Assembly (NCBI GenBank): GCA_034421995.1
Contig: DAOUJY010000023.1
Coordinates: 1 to 28,869, forward strand
From: Bin87 sp034421995
GTDB lineage: Bacteria > Chloroflexota > Dehalococcoidia > Lucifugimonadales > UBA3495
Reading direction: 5' to 3'
Length of the DNA stretch: 28,869 nucleotides
The notes under the pieces were generated by a model that did not search any database, was not told the origin of the DNA, and saw nothing but the letters and a program-made list of their open reading frames with translations. Position 1 is the first letter of the stretch. Each line of letters begins with the position of its first letter. A program made the position numbers and the translations under genes. This document shows positions 1-6,088 of the stretch, piece by piece.

Positions 1-110
1 GTTTATCACTGTCAGCCGGCGACCCTGATGTACGAGAACTTCCCGTCACCCTGTACCACCGAATGGTGGATTCCCTCGCTTACGCGGCTTGAATTGCGTA
101 AAGCCTAGCT
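1..110 (+). repeat. Left copy of 110-bp terminal inverted repeat (edge of an unassembled multicopy element)
   Basis: Bases 1-110 are the exact reverse complement of 28759-28868, and the match stops at 111/28758. This is the inner edge of a multicopy element running off both contig ends. Read on the plus strand it holds a hairpin, CCACC 56-60 with GGTGG 65-69. It also holds an H-type pseudoknot: TACGC 81-85 pairs with GCGTA 96-100, and GGCTT 86-90 pairs with AAGCC 101-105. The adjacent structure suggests a functional RNA or DNA-hairpin end, as in IS200/IS605-type elements, but no transposase is visible. The stop codon of the truncated methyltransferase lies inside this repeat. Confidence 0.93.
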
Positions 111-1658
111 AAGACCGCGGAACTGTCGCACATAGTCCGACTCCCTTTGATCTCCCTCCCAGTCCGAACCCGGCCGGGTGAACGGCGGGTTCATAATCAC
201 CAGATCCTGGCTGGCTACCGGCATATCAACGTTCAGCTGTGCCGGGACTTCGCCAGTGCCGGTAACGGTGGTTCCCCTGGTTACCGGGATAAGCGCCCGG
301 ATTGCGGTACGTCCGTTCAGCAAGTCCAGGGAGCCGATAGAAACACCGCCGTCTTCGGCTTGACCATACTCAGTAACCACGGTGCGGGTACTTTCATAGC
401 CCTCTAATGGATGTGACGATGAGAGCATTGACGCGGTGAGATGCACCGCCGACGGCAGCACGTCACAGGCCGTGAGAGAGTTCTCCATCATGTAGCCGTG
501 CAGTTGCGCCGGGTCGCCGCCGGCCAACCGATGCAGCCGATTGACCCGACGGTAGGCCGTGTGCAGTAGCGTGCCGGTGCCGCAGGCGTAGTCGGCAATG
601 CGAAAATCTCTGACCCGCTCGGGGTCGCCCCACTGCCCGTTATCGGGAATCGCCAGGTGGGACAGCAGCGTCGCTGACTCCGGTTTAGTGTAAAAAGTTG
701 CCAGAAACTTACGGTCGGCAATCAACTTCTGGAACACTATACCTACAATGTCGCTGGACTGCGTCACTCCCAAAGTGAGCAGTTGGTCTACGGTACGGGA
801 CATTTCTCGTAGTGCGCGACTGCCTACGTACGATGGATTAATATTTGCCAATAATCTGCTGGCGACATGGAAAATAGACCAGTAATTCACTTTCAGAATC
901 TTTTGCCACTCTTCCAGTACCAACAGCGGTGTCAAGACACTCCCGTCCTCCGTCAATTGCGCTATGCTGCGCACACCGTGCTGTCCGGCGAGGTTTTCCT
1001 GATATACCAGCGCGTTAATCATTATGGCAGCTGCCATGCGCACGGTCTGAATACTATATTCCTGCTTGAGGTGTTCCTCGATTGCCGGACCCGTGGCCTC
1101 TCGCATTCTGACCGCTTCATGTAGGTACCCGGCTGCGCTGTCTATGCCGCGCTCCAGAATGTCCGCGCCGCGTTCCACCACATCCAGAGGAACCGACGCT
1201 TGTTCAACAAATGCCGCTAAGTCTCGCAAACTGCCCGGAATAAAGCCCGCTTCCGGGAACCGCTCGTAGCTTTCACTGTCGGCGCCGGTCAGCAGGGCGT
1301 ACTCGAGCCGAACGTTGCCGCGCAGCAGTTCGTCAACCTGGTCGAGGGTATCGCAATCGCGTAAGCTCGCCGGCGACCGGAGCGCGATGACGGCCTTGAC
1401 CTTACCCGATGCGCCAACTGTGGAAAAGTCGAGGTTGGCCCCCAGCCGGCCGGCAGCCTCGCTTTCCACGGTGTAGGCCGGCAGATACTCGTTCTCGATG
1501 ACGACAGGCGGCGCGGACTCCTGGGTTATCAGGATGTCCGGCGTGGCCGTGGTTCCGGCGAACGCGCCGGTGTTTTCGCCCCGCGCCGTCCAGCGTCGGT
1601 CCGGATTGCCGAGCAGGGTTGCGATGCGACCATTGAGCTGATTTTCTATGATGGGCAT
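105..1658 (-). CDS. N6-adenine DNA methyltransferase of a restriction-modification system, 3'-truncated
   Basis: This 517-residue protein belongs to the gamma-type N6-adenine methyltransferases of type I/IIG restriction systems. Visible motifs are FYTKPESA (about 322-329, motif X), DYACGTGTLL (about 356-365, SAM-binding motif I) and NPPF (490-493, catalytic motif IV). The N-terminal part contains PD (40-41) followed by a hydrophobic strand and ENE (55-57). This resembles, but does not match exactly, a PD-(D/E)xK nuclease core, so a nuclease-methylase fusion is possible. The frame ends only 24 residues after motif IV, with the last codons and TAG supplied by the terminal repeat. The rest of the methylase fold and the target-recognition domain are missing. 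The gene is therefore probably broken by an insertion, and activity is unlikely. The ATG start has only a weak Shine-Dalgarno sequence. No specificity or separate nuclease gene is nearby. Confidence 0.85.
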   Translation of the reverse strand: MPIIENQLNGRIATLLGNPDRRWTARGENTGAFAGTTATPDILITQESAPPVVIENEYLPAYTVESEAAGRLGANLDFSTVGASGKVKAVIALRSPASLRDCDTLDQVDELLRGNVRLEYALLTGADSESYERFPEAGFIPGSLRDLAAFVEQASVPLDVVERGADILERGIDSAAGYLHEAVRMREATGPAIEEHLKQEYSIQTVRMAAAIMINALVYQENLAGQHGVRSIAQLTEDGSVLTPLLVLEEWQKILKVNYWSIFHVASRLLANINPSYVGSRALREMSRTVDQLLTLGVTQSSDIVGIVFQKLIADRKFLATFYTKPESATLLSHLAIPDNGQWGDPERVRDFRIADYACGTGTLLHTAYRRVNRLHRLAGGDPAQLHGYMMENSLTACDVLPSAVHLTASMLSSSHPLEGYESTRTVVTEYGQAEDGGVSIGSLDLLNGRTAIRALIPVTRGTTVTGTGEVPAQLNVDMPVASQDLVIMNPPFTRPGSDWEGDQRESDYVRQFRGLS

Positions 1659-1763
1659 GGTTGCCTGTGGCCCCAGGAATGGGTTGAATGAAGGCTAACA
1701 TCGCGTGCGACGGCTTGCCAACGGCCTGCCGTCACCAAATCCCGCCGGTTTCGCCCTACAAAA

Positions 1764-1794
1764 ATAGGGGCGACTAACTGGCCGCCCCCACTAT
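1764..1794 (-). terminator. Imperfect hairpin after the EthD gene, possible terminator
   Basis: ATAG 1764-1767 and a following GGGCG pair imperfectly with CGCCCCC and CTAT ending at 1794. The hairpin lies about 20 bp past the stop of the minus-strand EthD gene. It also resembles a decayed copy of the 28-bp GTAGGGGCGA palindromes found elsewhere in the window. There is no clear T-run. Confidence 0.35.
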
Positions 1795-1812
1795 TGCATC
1801 ACCAAGATGCCA

Positions 1813-2127
1813 TCAAGCAATCAGTTCGCTGATGAGGAATTTGGGATTGATGTCCGTAAAATTCTTCACGTCGCCCACCAGCTCCCGGCCGTGGGTCTTG
1901 AAGCCCTCGTGCACGCCGTCCACGTCGTTGAAGAAGAGGTAGCCGACGGCGGTGTATATCGGCGGCGCGTTGGGGTCGGTGTCGGAGATGCCCTTCTCCA
2001 CGTTGTAGTAGCGCATTCCAAAGGTGGTCAGGCGTTCCTGCACCAGCGGCATATGCGTGTTGACATAGTAGTCGAAGTCAAAGGACTTCCCTTCCTCGTT
2101 GTCGTAGAAAACGGTTACTTTGATCAT
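1813..2127 (-). CDS. EthD-domain protein
   Basis: The 104-residue product matches the EthD fold (ferredoxin-like dimeric alpha/beta barrel, Pfam EthD). It starts with MIKVTVFY, has the typical YYVNTHMPLVQERL segment (about 20-33), and has the late YLFFNDVDG strand (about 63-71) before an amphipathic helix. EthD proteins are small and cytoplasmic. They are linked to degradation of ethers, polyketides or aromatics, but their exact reaction is usually unknown. A GAGGAG Shine-Dalgarno sequence lies about 9 bp before the ATG. It is co-directional with the SDR gene upstream (gap about 56 bp, holding a 28-bp palindrome), so the two may form a small catabolic unit. Full length; the family call is good, the role unassigned. 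Confidence 0.82.
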   Translation of the reverse strand: MIKVTVFYDNEEGKSFDFDYYVNTHMPLVQERLTTFGMRYYNVEKGISDTDPNAPPIYTAVGYLFFNDVDGVHEGFKTHGRELVGDVKNFTDINPKFLISELIA

Positions 2128-2145
2128 CGTTGTTGCTCCTCGGGT

Positions 2146-2173
2146 GTAGGGGCGACCGGCCGGTCGCCCCTAC
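2146..2173. repeat. 28-bp perfect palindrome (GTAGGGGCGACCGG half-site)
   Basis: The half-site GTAGGGGCGACCGG is followed immediately by its exact reverse complement. It sits between the SDR and EthD genes, both on the minus strand. A close relative with altered ends is at 11602-11629, and AT-cored relatives are at 3056, 8995 and 12289. It could act as a bidirectional hairpin or RNA-processing site, or be a dispersed REP-like element. Confidence 0.85.
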
Positions 2174-2183
2174 GGGTTAGGTC

Positions 2184-2987
2184 TCAGTGATAAACGTTGG
2201 CGCCGGCTCCGCCGCCGGCCGCGATGGTCTCGCCGCTGATGGCGATGCTGCGCGGCGAGGCGAAAAAGGCCACCACCCAGGCCAGCTCTTCGGCATCGAC
2301 GATGCGCCTGGTGGAGTTGCCGGCGGCGGCGCGGCGCTCGATCTCCTCCACCGTTACGCCCTCGCGTTCCGCCTGTTCGGCGTACATGGGGCCGCTGCGC
2401 TCGGTGCGCGTGGTGCCGGGATGGACCAGGTTGACGCAGACGCCGTGCTCGCCCAGCTCTTCGGCCAGGTACTTGGTCAGGTTGGACAGGCCGGAGTTGC
2501 GGACGCCGGCGCTGAGGTTGCCCGCCGCCCGCCGCGCCGACAGGCCGCCGACGTTGACGATGCGGCCCCAGCCCTGCTGCTGCATATAAGGCGCGACGGC
2601 CCGGGCGCAGCGCAGGTAGCCCATCACCTTGGTGTCCAGGTCCAGCATCACGTCCTCGTCGCGGATTTCATCCAGCGAGCCGCGGGCCAGGCCGCCCGGC
2701 GCGGCGGCGTTGTTCACCAGGATGTCGATGCGCCCGCCCAACGCTTCGGCAGCCTGGGCCACCATGGTGTTGACCTGCTCGGTGCTGGTCATGTCGCAGA
2801 CGATGGGTGTAACCGACCCGCCGGTGGCGCCGGCCACGTCTTCCGCCGACTCCGCCAGCGTGTCGGCATACCGGCCGGTGATCACCACGCTGCATCCGTC
2901 CGCGGCCAGCACCTTTGCCACCGCCTTGCCGATGCCCCGGCTGCCGCCGGTTACGATTGCGGTCTTACCGTCAAGTTGCAAATCCAT
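2184..2987 (-). CDS. Short-chain dehydrogenase/reductase-like protein with atypical active site
   Basis: The 267 residues have a classical SDR Rossmann layout: the cofactor motif TGGSRGIG at 13-20, NNAA at 92-95, the Ser-bearing strand IVNVGGLS ending at S150, and an HPG loop near 189-191. In classical SDRs a YxxxK pair follows the serine. Here the aligned positions read A160 and N164, in SAGVRNSGLSNLTK, so the catalytic Tyr and Lys are both absent. The surrounding NLTKxLAEELG helix is intact, which suggests a specialised subfamily rather than decay. NAD(P) binding is likely; classical hydride-transfer chemistry is doubtful. GGGAGG lies about 10 bp before the ATG. It is upstream of, and co-directional with, the EthD gene. 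The substrate cannot be inferred. Confidence 0.85.
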   Translation of the reverse strand: MDLQLDGKTAIVTGGSRGIGKAVAKVLAADGCSVVITGRYADTLAESAEDVAGATGGSVTPIVCDMTSTEQVNTMVAQAAEALGGRIDILVNNAAAPGGLARGSLDEIRDEDVMLDLDTKVMGYLRCARAVAPYMQQQGWGRIVNVGGLSARRAAGNLSAGVRNSGLSNLTKYLAEELGEHGVCVNLVHPGTTRTERSGPMYAEQAEREGVTVEEIERRAAAGNSTRRIVDAEELAWVVAFFASPRSIAISGETIAAGGGAGANVYH

Positions 2988-3055
2988 ACGCGGAAAGCCT
3001 CCCGCTCAAATTGACGGCATTGTACATCACCCAAGACCCACACGCCGAAATGTTT

Positions 3056-3083
3056 GTAGGGGCGAATAATTATTCGCCCCTAC
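3056..3083. repeat. 28-bp perfect palindrome (GTAGGGGCGAATAA half-site)
   Basis: GTAGGGGCGAATAA is followed by its exact reverse complement. It lies about 30 bp past the rplL stop, so the hairpin could end or stabilise the rplJL transcript. It shares its outer 10 bp with the 2146-2173 palindrome but has an AT core. Near-identical copies are at 8995-9022 and 12289-12316. Confidence 0.85.
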
Positions 3084-3110
3084 GGTGACATGGTCGATGT
3101 CAACCGGCGA

Positions 3111-3503
3111 CTATGCAACCTGCACGGTCGCGCCGGCCTCTTCCAGCTTGGCCTTGATGCTGTCGGCGTCTTCCTTGTTCACACCTTCCTTGACGCGGGC
3201 CGGGGCCGACTCCACCAACTCCTTGGCTTCGCGCAGGCCCAGGTCGGTAACCTCGCGCACCGCCTTGATGACGTTGATCTTGTTGGCGCCGAAGTCGGCC
3301 AGGGTGACGTCGAACTCGGTCTGCTCGTCGCCGGCCGCGGAGGGAGCGTCGTCGGTAACCACGCCGGCCGCCGGGGCGGCGGCAACCGCCATCGGAGCGG
3401 CAGCGGAGATGCCGAACTCTTCCTCAATGGCCTTGACCAGGTCGGCCAGGTCCATCACGCTCATGCCCTTGATTGCGTCCAGTACTTCCTGATTCACTGC
3501 CAT
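3111..3503 (-). CDS. rplL: 50S ribosomal protein L7/L12
   Basis: The 130-residue protein has the usual L7/L12 parts: an N-terminal dimerisation helix (MSVMDLADLVKAIEEEFG), an Ala/Pro-rich hinge, and the C-terminal factor-binding domain with KINVIKAVREVTDLGLREAKELVE and the closing KLEEAGATVQV. It forms the ribosomal stalk that recruits translational GTPases. The start at MAVNQEVLDAI is chosen because AGGAGG lies just upstream; an ATG 54 bp further upstream in frame is not needed. It follows rplJ on the same strand, but the roughly 180-bp spacer is enlarged by a dispersed inverted repeat (3553-3669). Control is probably through the L10 leader upstream of rplJ. Confidence 0.97.
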   Translation of the reverse strand: MAVNQEVLDAIKGMSVMDLADLVKAIEEEFGISAAAPMAVAAAPAAGVVTDDAPSAAGDEQTEFDVTLADFGANKINVIKAVREVTDLGLREAKELVESAPARVKEGVNKEDADSIKAKLEEAGATVQVA

Positions 3504-3552
3504 GATTGAAACCTCCTGTTTCGTCCTTGCATTTGCCCACTTTCGGGAAATC

Positions 3553-3669
3553 GTCATCCGCCGGTGGCGGAAGGATTTACGGGATTTCAGGATTAGCAGG
3601 ATTGGGTCGGTTAGCCCTTTCGCGGCGTCATCCTGGAAATCCGATAATCTTGAAAATCCTGATTCTGAC
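3553..3669. repeat. Dispersed inverted repeat, copy 1, within the rplJ-rplL spacer
   Basis: The right end AATCCTGATTCTGAC (3655-3669) matches the other three copies at 7961, 9990 and 16367. The left end is degraded, keeping GTCA and then GGATTTACGGGATTTCAGGATTAGCAGGATT-like repeats of the GGATT unit. The element adds about 117 bp inside the rplJL operon without separating the genes from their common promoter. Confidence 0.75.
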
Positions 3670-3687
3670 AGAGTGGGTAGTCCTTCG

Positions 3688-4227
3688 CTATTCCGCAGCC
3701 TCGGCCGGCTGCATCTGCTCCATCCGGGCCTGTAGCACGTAGGCCAGGCTGCGGATGGTGCCGTTGAGCACGCTCATCAGGCCGTACAGCGGCGACTGCA
3801 TATTGCCCAGCAACTGCGCCACCAGCACCGGGCGCGGCGGCAGCGCGGCGAGACGCGAAACCTCGGCCGGCTGCATCGCGTCGCCCTGGCCGATCACGGC
3901 GCCGTGAATGGACAGCCCGCCGGCGCTGGCGTTGGCCGCGTCGTTCACCGCCTTGGCGATGAGAGCCGCGTCGTCGTAACCCACTGCAATGGCCGTCTGT
4001 CCGGTGATGATGTCCTTGAGCTGCGGCACCTCGGCAGCATCGGCGGCCAGGTGGAGCAGGTTGTTCTTGATGACGACGAACTCAACGCCGCCTTCCCGCA
4101 TCCGACGGCGCAGGTCCACCATCTGGTTGGCGTTCATCCCGGTGTAGCCGGTGGAGACGACGATGGAACTGCGTTCCAGCTTGTCCTTCAGCTCGGCCAC
4201 CCGGTCCACTTTTTCCTGAGTTGGCAA
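3688..4227 (-). CDS. rplJ: 50S ribosomal protein L10
   Basis: At 179 residues this is full length for L10, the base of the ribosomal stalk that binds 23S rRNA and L7/L12 dimers. The N-terminal half carries VAELKDKLERSSIVV and GMNANQMVDLRRRMREGG, typical of L10. The C-terminal helix (about 155-170) is the L7/L12 docking segment. The start codon is TTG: it is preceded by AGGAG with 7-bp spacing and begins MPTQEKVDR. It is the first gene of the rplJ-rplL unit, with its own promoter, structured leader and intrinsic terminator upstream. rplK, rplA and rpoBC do not flank it here, unlike in many bacteria. Confidence 0.97.
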   Translation of the reverse strand: MPTQEKVDRVAELKDKLERSSIVVSTGYTGMNANQMVDLRRRMREGGVEFVVIKNNLLHLAADAAEVPQLKDIITGQTAIAVGYDDAALIAKAVNDAANASAGGLSIHGAVIGQGDAMQPAEVSRLAALPPRPVLVAQLLGNMQSPLYGLMSVLNGTIRSLAYVLQARMEQMQPAEAAE

Positions 4228-4243
4228 GGTTTCACTCCTGATT

Positions 4244-4447
4244 TGCCGTGAGGCAAAAAACTACCCGCGCCTCGAGACAAAGGGCGCGGGTTAGGTGACA
4301 TAATCCGACGGAACAAATGCCGGCATCAACGAACCTTCTTGCCGCCGGACGCATCCGGTGGGCTTCGCCTCGGCGGGCGGCGCATGGCCGCCATTATTCC
4401 CGTTGGGTACCCGCTGTCTCAAGCGCTGGGGGTTGCTATTCTATTGT
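4244..4447 (-). ncRNA. L10 (rplJ) leader RNA, autoregulatory
   Basis: The roughly 200-nt leader before rplJ has, on the minus strand, GAGACAGCGGGTACCC (4405-4420 complement) and then CCGCCCGCCGAGG (4368-4380 complement). These resemble the GACAGcaGGUgc and CUGCCGAGG elements I associate with bacterial L10 leaders, which L10 or the L10-L12 complex binds to repress its own mRNA. A GC hairpin with a T-run follows (4255-4291), and then a TTGCC/GGCAA hairpin (4244-4257) just before the Shine-Dalgarno sequence. Leader position, motifs and attenuator agree. A covariance-model search (Rfam L10_leader) would settle it. The 5' end is estimated from the promoter. Confidence 0.72.
4255..4291 (-). terminator. 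Intrinsic terminator/attenuator before rplJ
   Basis: On the minus strand, ACCCGCGCC pairs with GGCGCGGGT (4282-4290 and 4263-4271) around a loop of about 10 nt. TAG and a run of six T follow (4255-4260). It lies inside the leader, 28 bp before the rplJ start, with no gene ending into it, so it must act on the leader transcript itself. Confidence 0.8.
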
Positions 4448-4454
4448 GGATGTC

Positions 4455-4483
4455 AGCCTAGCATCCTTTCCGTCAAAACGCAA
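4455..4483 (-). promoter_or_regulatory. Promoter for rplJ-rplL
   Basis: On the minus strand, TTGCGT (complement of 4478-4483) and TAGGCT (complement of 4455-4460) are separated by 17 bp, with TGC just before the -10 (extended -10). This predicts a start near 4447 and a leader of about 220 nt. Confidence 0.65.
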
Positions 4484-4518
4484 CGGACATAGCGCTCTCG
4501 GTAGCGTTCTCCGACCTG

Positions 4519-4547
4519 TTGCAATCGCCGACAGAGGATGGTATTAT
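4519..4547 (+). promoter_or_regulatory. Promoter for the universal stress gene
   Basis: TTGCAA (4519-4524) and TATTAT (4542-4547) are separated by 17 bp, a strong sigma70-type match. The predicted start is near 4554, giving a 5' UTR of about 90 nt. It is divergent from the rplJ promoter, with about 35 bp between the two -35 boxes. Confidence 0.7.
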
Positions 4548-4581
4548 CGTTGTAAGCAATAAATAGTATCGTCTATCAAGA

Positions 4582-4597
4582 TGTGACGGATGTCACA
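4582..4597 (+). promoter_or_regulatory. CRP/FNR-family operator-like palindrome
   Basis: TGTGA (4582-4586), six bases, then TCACA (4593-4597) is a perfect match to the CRP-type consensus TGTGA-N6-TCACA. It lies downstream of the predicted start site of the universal stress gene, so it would repress that promoter or serve another one. The regulator is not in the window. Confidence 0.5.
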
Positions 4598-4644
4598 AAT
4601 ACAGCAGACCAGCCACATTCATGCAACGAACAGGAGGTAGCATC

Positions 4645-5682
4645 ATGGCGCTGTGCAACAACATAATCGTTCCCCTGGACGGGTCGAAACTGTCGGCCCA
4701 GGCGCTGCCAGCGGCCCGGCTGATGGCCAACGCCACCCACGCGCCGGTAACCCTGGTGCGGTCTTTCGGGCGGCTCCCCCAATGGTACGCCGACGCCGAG
4801 CGCGGGCGTTTCAGCGCCGCCATGGCCGCCGGCGAGCACGACCGCACCCTGGCCGATCTGGCCGGCGTCAAGCGGCGCATGAAACATTGGGGCGTCGAGC
4901 CGCCGATATTCGTCGAAGCCCACGAGGGGCCGGCCCACGAGGCAATCATCAACCTGGCCGACCATGACCCCCACGCCATGATCGTGATGGCAACTCACGG
5001 GCGCGGCGGCCTCTCCCGTATGCTCACGGGCAGCGTTACGGCCAGGGTGGTGCGGGCCGTCAGCAATCCCACGCTCATCGTGCGCTGCAACAAGGGCGAC
5101 TGCCCGGTGGTGCCCCGGCACATTGACAACATCCTCGTCCCCCTGGACGGCTCCAGTTTCGCGGAGAACACGCTGCCCTACGCGGGAGAACTGGCCGCCG
5201 CCTTCGGCGCCCGGGTAACGCTGTTCCGCGCCACGCCCAACGTGGATTACTTCCGGGCCAACTCCGACTGGACACACTTCAGCGGCGCGGCCGGGTTCCG
5301 GTATAACGATCCGTTCGATATGTCGTCGCAGCTGGCGGAGGCGTCGCGGGAATATCTGTGGCGGAAGGCGGACGCGCTGCGGGCCAGATTCCCCATATTC
5401 GACGTGACGGTGCAGAACTCCCTGGAACATCCACCGGAGGCAATACTCAAACTGGCCGGGCAGCTGGAAAACAGCCTGGTGGTGATGGCGACCCATGGCC
5501 GTCGCGCCGTGGGGCGGGCGCTGTTTGGGAGCGTGGCCGACCACATGGTGCGCCACTCCGGGTCGCCGACCTTGCTGATCCGCGGCCCAATGCCCGTTGC
5601 GGCGCCGGCCGGGGAGTTCCGGGAAGATCGGGAGCTCGCCGAAACGGCGGCATTCCACCACGATGCCGCGCTGGTCGGCTGA
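4645..5682 (+). CDS. Tandem universal stress protein (two UspA domains)
   Basis: The 345-residue cytoplasmic protein is two UspA domains in a row. Each starts with a beta strand and Asp (NIIVPLDGSKLS at about 5-16; NILVPLDGSSFAENT midway). Each ends with an ATP-binding-type motif, ATHG-(9 residues)-GS: ATHGRGGLSRMLTGS in the first, ATHGRRAVGRALFGS in the second. Only the first Gly of the canonical G-2x-G-9x-G(S/T) is Ala. The ATG at 4645 is chosen because AGGAGG lies at 4632-4637; an ATG at 4621 lacks one. The gene is a single transcription unit with its own promoter and a terminator-like hairpin at 5718. Such proteins aid survival under starvation or respiratory stress; the exact ligand is unknown. 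Confidence 0.92.
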   Translation: MALCNNIIVPLDGSKLSAQALPAARLMANATHAPVTLVRSFGRLPQWYADAERGRFSAAMAAGEHDRTLADLAGVKRRMKHWGVEPPIFVEAHEGPAHEAIINLADHDPHAMIVMATHGRGGLSRMLTGSVTARVVRAVSNPTLIVRCNKGDCPVVPRHIDNILVPLDGSSFAENTLPYAGELAAAFGARVTLFRATPNVDYFRANSDWTHFSGAAGFRYNDPFDMSSQLAEASREYLWRKADALRARFPIFDVTVQNSLEHPPEAILKLAGQLENSLVVMATHGRRAVGRALFGSVADHMVRHSGSPTLLIRGPMPVAAPAGEFREDRELAETAAFHHDAALVG

Positions 5683-5717
5683 TCCTGATCCGCCCAACCG
5701 ACCCCTCGACGGACCAA

Positions 5718-5750
5718 AGGCTCCGGGGCTGGCAAACGGCCCCGGAGCCT
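5718..5750 (+). terminator. Strong hairpin after the universal stress gene
   Basis: AGGCTCCGGGGC (5718-5729) and GCCCCGGAGCCT (5739-5750) form a 12-bp perfect stem with a 9-nt loop, 35 bp past the stop codon. The following CCCCTTTC is only a weak U-tract. Confidence 0.7.
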
Positions 5751-5810
5751 CCCCTTTCAAGGCAATCGCATCATAGCCTACCCGCTCGTCACTCCAGCGC
5801 AAGAACGTCA

Positions 5811-5829
5811 CCCCGTACTTGATACGGGG
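5811..5829. repeat. Short REP-like hairpin
   Basis: CCCCGTA (5811-5817) and TACGGGG (5823-5829) form a hairpin embedded in GTCACCCCGTACTTGATACG. It resembles dispersed intergenic palindromes of the type seen at 12320 and 27481. It lies in the gene-free stretch 5683-6088, which otherwise holds only a terminator, one inverted repeat and a promoter. Confidence 0.5.
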
Positions 5830-5877
5830 CCGGAGTCCAGCAGTTGCCAACCTCACGCGTATCCACTTTCCGCCATC

Positions 5878-5991
5878 TGTCATTGCGAGAATGCCGCCAG
5901 GCATTCGTGGCAATCTCGTTGCGGTACTTGCGGTTGCTGGCAAGAACCCTTCCTACGCCGACGAGATTGCCACGCTGCGCTCGCAATGACA
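5878..5991. repeat. 114-bp inverted-repeat element (TGTCATTGCGAG ends)
   Basis: The ends TGTCATTGCGAG (5878-5889) and CTCGCAATGACA (5980-5991) are exact reverse complements. So are the inner arms GTGGCAATCTCGT (5907-5919) and ACGAGATTGCCAC (5961-5973). GAATGCC and GGCATTC form a further small hairpin in the left half. This is a MITE/REP-type non-coding element with no open frame of its own. Similar CATTGCGAG...GCAATCTC repeats are known from many bacterial genomes. Confidence 0.8.
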
Positions 5992-6020
5992 AAGTGGGCA
6001 CGCATGAGGCTACCAATACT

Positions 6021-6049
6021 CTGAAAGGTACTGCCGCCTGCGTTATAAT
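6021..6049 (+). promoter_or_regulatory. Probable promoter for cysC-sulfotransferase
   Basis: A consensus -10, TATAAT (6044-6049), stands 17 bp after a weak -35, CTGAAA (6021-6026). A hairpin (AGCGGC 6066-6071 with GCCGCT 6076-6081) follows in the short leader, just before the ATG. Confidence 0.5.
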
Positions 6050-6088
6050 GCCCGACGATTTTTATAGCGGCTCCGGCCGCTCAGGGAT

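Noticed and set aside
2187..3014. A 275-codon plus-strand frame opposite the SDR
   Set aside because: The SDR strand has cofactor and structural motifs; the antisense frame is Ala/Gly/Val/Asp-rich without domains.
4576..5943. A 455-codon minus-strand open frame over the universal stress gene
   Set aside because: It is antisense to two clear UspA domains, runs through the terminator hairpin and repeat, and has Gly/Arg/Pro-rich composition typical of GC-rich shadows.
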